NCBI GenBank assembly: GCA_937889015.1
Contig: CALARR010000205.1
Coordinates: forward strand, 1 to 20,575
Direction of reading: 5' to 3'
Source: an uncultured Planctomycetales bacterium
GTDB lineage: Bacteria > Planctomycetota > Planctomycetia > Pirellulales > Thermoguttaceae
DNA length: 20,575 nucleotides
Below are positions 14,604 to 20,575 of the stretch, one piece after another (position 1 is the first letter of the stretch; every line of letters begins with the position of its first letter). Both the position numbers and the translations under genes were made by a program. The notes below the pieces were generated by a model. That model had not been told where the DNA came from. It saw nothing but the letters and a program-made list of their open reading frames with translations, and searched no databases.

Positions 14604-15194
14604 TCACTCAAAGATCCCGGCCCCGAACGATTCCTTCTTGGGACGTTCGGCCGGCTGCCGCTGTGGGGTGCGATGCGGACCGCGCGGCTTCTCGGCCTGC
14701 TGGATCTGCGGGGCCTCCGTAGGCGGACCACCGGCCAAGGCCTTGGCCGACGTCACCTCGGGTGCAGCCGCCAGCTCCTCCTCGAAATCGTCGAAAGTCG
14801 GTGGCACGTAGCCCGGTAGCTGAGCCCGCTGCTTCTCCTCGCTGTACGCCTGGATGACCTTGGCTTGGATCATCTCCCGGCAGGCGGAGTTGATTGGATG
14901 GGCGATGTCTGCATAGAGCTTCGCGCGCCCCTCCTCATCCTTCATCGTCAGCGGCTCCTTCAGACGCAGCCCACACTGATTGCAGTGCTGCGCGCGAAGA
15001 TGATTCTTGCAGCCGCACTGCGGGCAGTGAGCGGTGAGCTTGCGGCTGGGCATGGCCACGAAGGGACCGCTGGCGCCCTCGATGACTTTCAGGTCACGTA
15101 CGACGAAACAATCGTCAAACGTGATCGAACAGAAGGCCTGCAATCGTTCTCCCGGCTCTTCCATGAGCTTGATGCGAACCTCAGTGATCTCCAC
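14604..15194 (-). CDS. spoVG: SpoVG family protein with inserted zinc ribbon
   Basis: SpoVG is a small nucleic-acid-binding regulator, in Firmicutes affecting sporulation, septation and virulence genes. This protein has 196 residues against about 95 in Bacillus. The core is clear: MEITEVRIKL (1-10), FDDCFVVRDLKVIEG (26-40), PFVAMPSRK (44-52) and ADIAHPINSACREMI (95-109). Between the two core halves lies an insertion with two CxxC pairs (C57/C60 and C71/C74, plus C62), a zinc-ribbon layout absent from the classical protein. After residue 120 there is a Pro/Ala/Glu-rich, probably disordered tail with a basic end. The start is GTG at 15194 with AAGGAG seven bases upstream (15207-15202). It lies 27 bases after ispE and is surely co-transcribed. 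Confidence 0.93.
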   Translation of the reverse strand: MEITEVRIKLMEEPGERLQAFCSITFDDCFVVRDLKVIEGASGPFVAMPSRKLTAHCPQCGCKNHLRAQHCNQCGLRLKEPLTMKDEEGRAKLYADIAHPINSACREMIQAKVIQAYSEEKQRAQLPGYVPPTFDDFEEELAAAPEVTSAKALAGGPPTEAPQIQQAEKPRGPHRTPQRQPAERPKKESFGAGIFE

Positions 15195-15201
15195 GGCCGT
15201 T

Positions 15202-15207
15202 CTCCTT
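15202..15207 (-). promoter_or_regulatory. Shine-Dalgarno site deciding the spoVG GTG start
   Basis: AAGGAG on the minus strand with a 7-base spacer to the GTG start of spoVG. It is one of the few strong ribosome binding sites in the window and supports a GTG start. Confidence 0.7.
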
Positions 15208-15221
15208 ACGCTACGGGCGGT

Positions 15222-16127
15222 TCAACGGCAACTACGCACGGCAAACACACTGCCCAGGGATCTGGCCTGCAAACGCCTCTTCACGGCCTGGGCATGCAGG
15301 GCATGACGGCATAGACCAAAGTAACTGCTCCCACTCCCGCTCATGGCCTGCCCCCACACGTCCATGTAGCCCATCTCCTGGCGCAGGCGGCCAATCCAGG
15401 GCGACAACCGTTCGGCCGCCGGCTCCAAACGATTGCACAACGAGGATCCGACCCCACGCATATCTCCCGACCGCATGGCCTGCACTAGCGGCTCCACCGA
15501 ACGGGGCCGCTCCGCCGGACGACAACTGCGGTAAACCGCCGCCGTCCCCAAGCCTTGCGGAGGACGAACCACGACAAAGTGCATCTCTCCCGGTGTCACC
15601 GTCGACTCGACCTGCTCGCCCCGTCCCCGGCAGATGGCCGCGCCTCCGGCCAGAAAAAAGGGCACATCGCTCCCCAACTCCGCGGCCAACTCGGCAAGCT
15701 CGTCGCAGGAGACCCGGTTGCCCCATAGCGCGTTGCCGGCTACCAGGGCGGCGGCCGCATCGCTCGATCCTCCTCCTAGACCCGCTGCACTAGGGATTCG
15801 CTTCAGCAGTCGTACACGGATCCCCGTCTCCGGTTGCACCCGCTGCCGCAACATCGCCAAGGCTCGAACGATCAGGTTCTCACGGCCTTCGGGAATCTCG
15901 ACCAGCCAAGGACGGCCGGCACGACAGGCTCCAGCCACGACCACCCTCAATTCGATCTGCTCACCAGGAGCTTCCTCGACGTAGATCGTGTCGTATAGGT
16001 CGATCGGGCACATGAGAGTTTCGATCTCATGGTACCCGTCGGGCCGCTTCTGCAGCACTTCGAAGAAAAGATTCAGCTTGGCCGGAGCTTCTACAACCAG
16101 GCCGACCCCTTTGTGGTAAAGTCGCAT
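15222..16127 (-). CDS. ispE: 4-diphosphocytidyl-2-C-methyl-D-erythritol kinase IspE
   Basis: A GHMP kinase that phosphorylates CDP-methylerythritol at the 2-OH in the non-mevalonate (MEP) isoprenoid pathway. It has 301 residues, the usual length. Visible features are APAKLNLFFEV (14-24, catalytic K17), RPDGYHEIETLM (28-39), the ATP-binding IPSAAGLGGGSSDAAAA (111-127, with D123) and the C-terminal GHMP motif AMSGSGSSYFG (261-271). The ATG at 16127 is chosen because GAGGAAGGA lies nine bases upstream and the family's N-terminus begins there. The frame stays open to 16214, but that extension lacks family similarity. It is first in an operon with spoVG. A close-to-consensus promoter lies at 16255-16227. 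Confidence 0.96.
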   Translation of the reverse strand: MRLYHKGVGLVVEAPAKLNLFFEVLQKRPDGYHEIETLMCPIDLYDTIYVEEAPGEQIELRVVVAGACRAGRPWLVEIPEGRENLIVRALAMLRQRVQPETGIRVRLLKRIPSAAGLGGGSSDAAAALVAGNALWGNRVSCDELAELAAELGSDVPFFLAGGAAICRGRGEQVESTVTPGEMHFVVVRPPQGLGTAAVYRSCRPAERPRSVEPLVQAMRSGDMRGVGSSLCNRLEPAAERLSPWIGRLRQEMGYMDVWGQAMSGSGSSYFGLCRHALHAQAVKRRLQARSLGSVFAVRSCR

Positions 16128-16226
16128 CCAAGCCGATCCTTCCTCGCGGACTGGTGCCAGTGGCGACTTCGGGCCGACCTCCCAAGCAGAACAGTGGTGC
16201 TTGCCAGGACACACTTACGCCGCGGT

Positions 16227-16255
16227 ATTCTAGGAATTTGCGGGGCTGTCGTCAA
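16227..16255 (-). promoter_or_regulatory. Candidate sigma70-type promoter for ispE-spoVG
   Basis: On the minus strand, TTGACG (16255-16250), exactly 17 bases, TAGAAT (16232-16227). Both hexamers are near consensus. Transcription would start near 16220, about 93 bases before the ispE ATG. Confidence 0.6.
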
Positions 16256-16517
16256 CATCACCCACCCTGACGTGCGGGAGGCTGTCGCTTCTTCAGCCCA
16301 CACATCGTGAACAGGACGGGGGGGGCTGATTCAATATGACACAAAACTGTGAGAGCCCGGGTAAACGAGGAAGTTGGGGATGACGTGATGCGGCAGGTGA
16401 AATGGCGATCCTTCGTCATATTGGACGCTTCGGCGGCACGTTCCTCTGGCCCAGGACTTCCCGTGGAGTTGGGCCGTGTAAGGCCCGCCGCCCCCGTCAC
16501 ACCAAAGCAAGGGCCGC

Positions 16518-16555
16518 CCCCTGCCGCATGGACACACTTTCCCACGCGGCAGGGG
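16518..16555. repeat. Strong 10-bp inverted repeat
   Basis: CCCCTGCCGC (16518-16527) and GCGGCAGGGG (16546-16555) pair perfectly with an 18-base loop. A further G/C pair (16516, 16556) can form past one bulged C. It lies 78 bases before the next start codon. It could be a leader hairpin, a terminator for a minus-strand transcript or a dispersed palindrome. Confidence 0.45.
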
Positions 16556-16633
16556 CGCGATATCGTAAGTGACACTCTGCCGGCACACACAGCGCGCTCC
16601 TTTGGTGCGCACGACCCATCCGGAACGACTACG

Positions 16634-19525
16634 ATGCCTGACCTCTTGCGCGTCACGCTGGTGGCCTTCTGTCTCGCCGTCGGTGGCAACTGCTGCGTTG
16701 GGTCGGATCCCACGCGCGATCCGCCTCGCCTGGAGGTCAATGATGCGGGCCAGGTGGTCGGCATGTCCGTGAAGAACCGGGCCCTCGCGGTCACGCCGGC
16801 GCCTCTCATCACGCTGTGCGATCCCTCCGGCAAGCAGCATGTCTGCGATCGCGTCTCCGGCAAGTTGGATACGGATCTGGTCTTCGAGTGCTCGGCGGCT
16901 CGGCTCCGCTGCGCGGTCCGCTGCCAATCCCTGGGCTCCGCCCTGGAATTCCAGTGCCGCGTCCAGGGCGAGGGACCGGCCCAGGGCTTGCTCCTGCGCG
17001 TGGCCTTCCCCTTCGACGCCGTGGGCTGGCAATGGCACAACGACGTGCAGTCCCTCCAAGCCATCGCTGCCGATCGCGTGTACGAAAACGTGACGCCGCT
17101 GAAGGCCTGGGCCGACTTGCCCGAATGGCGCGGACAACCCGATCTCCGCATGGGCTACTGCAACCGCAATTTCTGCACGGTGATCACGGGCCCCGTAGGA
17201 CTGTGCCTGGCCGTGCCCATCGATCAACCATGTACCTTCCGCACCGCCTATCACGGCCCACGCAAGGCCCTGGAGATCGTCTACGACTTCGCCCTCTCAC
17301 CCCAGACGCGCGTGGCCAACCAGGAACGGTTCTCCTTGGTGCTCTACGCCTGCGATCCGCAGTGGGGCTTCCGTGATGCCCTGGCTCGTTACTACGGCCT
17401 CTTCCCCCAGTTGTTCAAGAACCACGTGCCCGACCCGGGCCAGTGGATGGCCTTCGGCCATCTGTCGCACATCGACAATGCCAACGAATTCTGTTTCGGG
17501 CTGCAAGAAGGGGCGCCCGAACCCGAATACGACGATCAACTCGGCGTCCGCTCGGCCACCTACTTCACCCACGCCGGAATGGGCGCCAACCTGAAGAACT
17601 ACGATCCCGAAAAAGACCCGCTGCCGCCCTACGATGTGCAAGTTCAGGCCGTGGAAGAGGCCTTCTACAAGCGAACCGGCCTGCATGGTATGTACGATCA
17701 GGTCGGACTGCACGACGTGTCGGGCAAGCTCGATGTGCGCAAGTGGAAGGTCTACGCACACCTGATTGCCCAGTTCAACCTCGATCCCCAACTGCCCTAT
17801 GGCCAATGGACCCTGGCCAAGGCGCGCAAGATCCTGGACGAAGTGCGGCAGCAGAAAGGGGCCCAACTGGACGGCTTCTACTACGACGGTCTGTCGACGG
17901 GCATCAACTACCGCACCGACCATTTCCGCACCGCCGGCTTCCCTTGCCTGTGGGATCCGGTGGCCAACAAGCCGCTCCTGAACAACTTCTACAGCTCCTG
18001 CCAGTTCGCCCGCGCCGCCGCCGAAATGCTCCGTCCTCTGGGCCGGATCACCATGATGAACGGCGCCCTGGGCGCCAGCTTCTACGTGGCCCCCTGGCTG
18101 GACTTGCTGGGCGCCGAAACCGGCCTCCGCATCCCGCGCGAACACTTCAACTACATCCGCGCCACCACCTACCACAAGCCATTCCTGACGCTGCTCAAGG
18201 GAAACTACGAACAGAAATTGGGCCACCCCGAGATCGAATTGTATATGAAACGCTGCCTGGCCTACGGGGTGTTGCCGGGCTTCTTCGACTGGCCGCCCAG
18301 CGGATTGGGCCCCGGCGGCAAGTACTGGGACCACGCGCGCTACTATGAACGTGACCGCGATCTGCACCGCAAGTATCTGCCGCTGTGCCGGGCGCTGGCC
18401 GCGGCCGGTTGGGAGCCCGTCACCCACGCCCGGACCTCCGACCCCCAGGTGTATGTCGAACGCTTCGGACCCGCCGCAGGCGTGGTTTGGCTCACCGCGC
18501 TCCGCGAGCAGCCCCCTTCACAGAAGGCCGCCAAGTCGCCGCCGCCAGAACCACCAACCCCCCACGCCAAGACGTGCGAGGTGACCATCGACTTGGCCGC
18601 CTTGGGCTTGGACGACCACGGCCTCGGCCGTGAGTTGATCACCGACCAGCCGGTGACGCTCCGCACCGAGGGCGGTCAACGAGTGGCTCGGCTGGATCTG
18701 CCCGACGACGGAGTGGCCTTGCTCCAATTGGGGTCTCCTCCGGCCCTGGCCAGATGGCGCCTGGAGCAGGCCGTCGAGACCCTGGATCGAGGCGTGCGCA
18801 TGCGGCAACTCGACCGCGACAAACCGCCCGTGGCCGTCCACTGGCGACCCTTGGGCCTGGCCTATGGACGCGGACAAGGTCCCTCCGGCTCGCACATGGT
18901 TCTTGAGAGCCAAGGCCAGAATCTGGCGGGCGCAACGCAATGGGCCATGCTCTTCCAGGAGAAACCCGCGGATCTTACGCTCCGCGTCAGCGCCTCGGCT
19001 GACCAACTCGAGGCCGGCAAGAGCAAGGTGGGCGTCGAATGCCGGCTGGCCTGGGTTACGGCCAGCTATACCCACTACGAAACGCGGTTCTTCGAACTGC
19101 CTGCCGGCAGCTACGCCTGGAAGGATCTCGAGTTCCGCCTGCAATCCAGCCAGGCCCTCCGCGCCATCCAGATCAAACCGCTGCTGCCCAAAAGCGCCAA
19201 GGGCAAACTGCGCTTGGCGCGGATCTCGCTGGCCGACGCGTCTCGCGACGAGTACCTCATCGATCCCCAATTCGCCCAATGGTACGAATCCCTTCCGCAA
19301 GGGCTCGGCCATCGTTGGGAGGAACAGGTGCAATCGCTGCGCAAGGACTTGGCGACCCTTGCCGCAGATCTCTCCAACCATGCCCGGTCGACCGAACGCC
19401 TGGCCGAAGTCCGGAAAACGGTCCAGGGCCTGCAAGGTCAGATCCGCAAGGCTGGCCTGGAGAATGCCTGCCGCCGCCTGCTCCGCGACCTGGAAACCGT
19501 CCAGAGGCACCTGGAGGCCCTGTGA
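16634..19525 (+). CDS. Secreted glycoside-hydrolase-like protein with C-terminal coiled coil
   Basis: A 963-residue exported protein. The ATG at 16634 is chosen because a signal peptide follows directly (PDLLRVTLVAFCLAVGG). Residues about 25-260 look beta-rich. Residues about 265-600 have TIM-barrel character, with strands ending in WMAFGHLSHID, GMYDQVGLHD, DGFYYDG (413-419), ITMMNGALG, LLGAETG and GFFDWPPSG. Acidic residues at strand ends, notably D413/D418 and the Glu in GAETG, are catalytic candidates. A further beta-rich region follows a Pro-rich linker, and residues about 893-963 form a coiled coil. I cannot assign a CAZy family. Polysaccharide degradation is inference from fold cues. 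An in-frame start at 16349 would bury the signal peptide and is rejected. Confidence 0.78.
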   Translation: MPDLLRVTLVAFCLAVGGNCCVGSDPTRDPPRLEVNDAGQVVGMSVKNRALAVTPAPLITLCDPSGKQHVCDRVSGKLDTDLVFECSAARLRCAVRCQSLGSALEFQCRVQGEGPAQGLLLRVAFPFDAVGWQWHNDVQSLQAIAADRVYENVTPLKAWADLPEWRGQPDLRMGYCNRNFCTVITGPVGLCLAVPIDQPCTFRTAYHGPRKALEIVYDFALSPQTRVANQERFSLVLYACDPQWGFRDALARYYGLFPQLFKNHVPDPGQWMAFGHLSHIDNANEFCFGLQEGAPEPEYDDQLGVRSATYFTHAGMGANLKNYDPEKDPLPPYDVQVQAVEEAFYKRTGLHGMYDQVGLHDVSGKLDVRKWKVYAHLIAQFNLDPQLPYGQWTLAKARKILDEVRQQKGAQLDGFYYDGLSTGINYRTDHFRTAGFPCLWDPVANKPLLNNFYSSCQFARAAAEMLRPLGRITMMNGALGASFYVAPWLDLLGAETGLRIPREHFNYIRATTYHKPFLTLLKGNYEQKLGHPEIELYMKRCLAYGVLPGFFDWPPSGLGPGGKYWDHARYYERDRDLHRKYLPLCRALAAAGWEPVTHARTSDPQVYVERFGPAAGVVWLTALREQPPSQKAAKSPPPEPPTPHAKTCEVTIDLAALGLDDHGLGRELITDQPVTLRTEGGQRVARLDLPDDGVALLQLGSPPALARWRLEQAVETLDRGVRMRQLDRDKPPVAVHWRPLGLAYGRGQGPSGSHMVLESQGQNLAGATQWAMLFQEKPADLTLRVSASADQLEAGKSKVGVECRLAWVTASYTHYETRFFELPAGSYAWKDLEFRLQSSQALRAIQIKPLLPKSAKGKLRLARISLADASRDEYLIDPQFAQWYESLPQGLGHRWEEQVQSLRKDLATLAADLSNHARSTERLAEVRKTVQGLQGQIRKAGLENACRRLLRDLETVQRHLEAL

Positions 19526-19707
19526 GCCGTTCCCAAGAACCCGTTGGCACATCGCTCCCCTTGGACCGCTCGACTTGGCTCGGGCGATTCCGGAAGAGCC
19601 TTTCGACCCCCGGCTGGGCGTTGGGATCTCGGGATCCTACAATGCCGGTAGCCAAGAGGAGTGGGGCTGCGCTGTTTCTGACCACGATGCTTTGGGAGGA
19701 TCCTGCA

Positions 19708-20575
19708 ATGACTTGTCCGAGTCTGGGTCGACATGGGCGTCCGATGATCGTCGCGCTAGGCTTGGCCCTGGCTCTCTGCATGGCCGGCAACGCTCCGGTC
19801 CTGGCTGCGGATGGCAAGGCCAAGGCCCCGGAGCTCTCCCTGCGACTGGTCCCCGACGACGCGGCCTTCTATATGGCCCTGCTCCGCAACCGCGAGCAGA
19901 TTCAGGCCGTGGCTAACAGCCGAGCCTGGGCCAAGTTCACGCAGATTCCGGTCGTCCAGATGGGCTGGAGCTTGTACCTGATGCAGGCCGCCGTGCCCAA
20001 CTCCCTGCCGGCACGAATCCAGAACGCGCTCCGCGATCCGCAGTCGCGCCAGTCGCTCGAGTTCCTGGGCGATATGCTCTCCCAGGAAGTGTTCGTCTTC
20101 GGCGCAGCCGATATCATCGACGTCTTGGAGTTGGCTCAGGAGGTGGTCAATACCGTACGCTACACGCCGACCCTCATGGAAATGACCGGCGAATCCGACC
20201 CGGCCGACCGGCAGAAGGTCCGCCTCCGCTTGCTGTTGGAAGCCCTGGCCGAGGATCCGGCGCGAATCAAGATCCCCAACCTGGTGCTGGGCTTCCGGAT
20301 CGCGGATCAAGCTCGGGCCAAGGAGCAACTGGCACAAATCGAGCAGATCATCCGTCAAGGCGTTGAATCCCAGCCGCTGTTGAACAATCGCCTCAAGCAG
20401 ACCAAGGTCGGAAAGCGCGAGTTCCTGACGCTCAACCTGGACGCCAAAATGATCCCCTGGGACCTGGTCCCGCTGGACGAGCTACGCAAGCTCTCCGACG
20501 ATCAGCAATCGGTCGATGCGCTTCTGGCCCGAGTGAAGAAGCTCAAACTGGTGCTCGCCCTGGGGCTGCACGGCG
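19708..20575 (+). CDS. Exported protein of unknown function, 3' end beyond window
   Basis: The frame runs open from ATG 19708 to the last base, giving 289 residues. GGGAGGA lies 8 bases before this ATG; an earlier in-frame ATG at 19642 has no comparable site. The N-terminus is a signal peptide: basic start, hydrophobic IVALGLALALCMAG, likely cleavage after VLA at 31-33. The mature part begins with ELSLRLVPDDAAFYMALLRNREQ, resembling lineage-type planctomycete proteins of the form 'value an object can take, then per-subject regions' rather than an enzyme. It is helix-rich, with charged segments such as QARAKEQLAQIEQII. I recognise no catalytic motif. It follows the hydrolase-like gene by 182 bases, and a joint role at the cell surface is possible. 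Confidence 0.82.
   Translation, partial: MTCPSLGRHGRPMIVALGLALALCMAGNAPVLAADGKAKAPELSLRLVPDDAAFYMALLRNREQIQAVANSRAWAKFTQIPVVQMGWSLYLMQAAVPNSLPARIQNALRDPQSRQSLEFLGDMLSQEVFVFGAADIIDVLELAQEVVNTVRYTPTLMEMTGESDPADRQKVRLRLLLEALAEDPARIKIPNLVLGFRIADQARAKEQLAQIEQIIRQGVESQPLLNNRLKQTKVGKREFLTLNLDAKMIPWDLVPLDELRKLSDDQQSVDALLARVKKLKLVLALGLHG

Larger units (their letters stand above)
16128..16633. other. 506-bp divergent intergenic region
   Basis: Separates ispE (minus) from the secreted hydrolase-like gene (plus). It holds the ispE promoter, a run of eight G bases (16318-16325) and a strong palindrome at 16518-16555. The plus frame is open from 16349 into the downstream gene, but that part has no protein character. 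No clear promoter for the plus-strand gene was found. Confidence 0.45.

Noticed and set aside
16349..16633. N-terminal extension of the secreted hydrolase-like protein
   Set aside because: It would place 95 residues before a clear signal peptide, and the segment contains a strong palindrome and no protein-like pattern.
1..20575. Search for tRNA, rRNA, CRISPR arrays and insertion sequences
   Set aside because: No cloverleaf with a TTCRA-type arm, no spaced repeat array, and no transposase or terminal inverted repeats with target duplication were seen by eye.

Overview
This is a gene-dense, GC-rich stretch of about 20.6 kb, very probably from a planctomycete (Planctomycetota, plausibly Pirellulales-like). 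The clade call is an inference. It rests on an ispE-spoVG pair whose SpoVG carries a zinc-ribbon insertion, on CvpA-like and DUF4190-like membrane proteins beside secretion-type ATPases, on scattered biosynthetic genes such as a lone hisF, on frequent GTG/TTG starts and weak Shine-Dalgarno sites, and on large secreted proteins of narrow distribution. No tRNA, rRNA, CRISPR array or intact insertion sequence was seen.

Layout. From 1 to 8.8 kb, genes lie on the plus strand. They are a winged-helix/AAA+ ATPase (5-1537), a DEAD-box RNA helicase (1961-3304), a xylose-isomerase-like TIM-barrel enzyme (3547-4374), a gene-poor stretch of different texture (4375-4957), a long coiled-coil protein (4958-6526) and a DinG/YoaA-type DNA helicase (6828-8807). 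hisF (9018-9785) follows a structured leader with a good promoter.

From 9.9 to 14.4 kb lies a probable operon. It holds a PilT-like retraction-type ATPase (9957-11105), a membrane-anchored GspE-like protein (11105-12850), a CvpA-like membrane protein (12885-13493) and a DUF4190-like membrane protein (13663-14412). The first two overlap by one base (TGATG). The GspE-like protein has lost the Walker A lysine and the two histidines of the His box but keeps the C-terminal four-cysteine zinc site. It looks like a pseudo-ATPase that could tether or regulate the active PilT-like ring at the membrane. This ATPase/pseudo-ATPase/CvpA/DUF4190 module is the best candidate here for an undescribed system; no pilin or platform gene is present in the window.

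From 14.6 to 16.1 kb on the minus strand, ispE (isoprenoid precursor kinase) and spoVG form a small operon with a clear promoter (16255-16227). From 16.6 kb to the end are two exported proteins on the plus strand: a 963-residue glycoside-hydrolase-like protein with a C-terminal coiled coil, and the first 289 residues of an unrecognised signal-peptide protein cut by the window edge.

The genes mix housekeeping functions (RNA helicase, DNA helicase, histidine and isoprenoid synthesis) with lineage-type envelope and secretion proteins.
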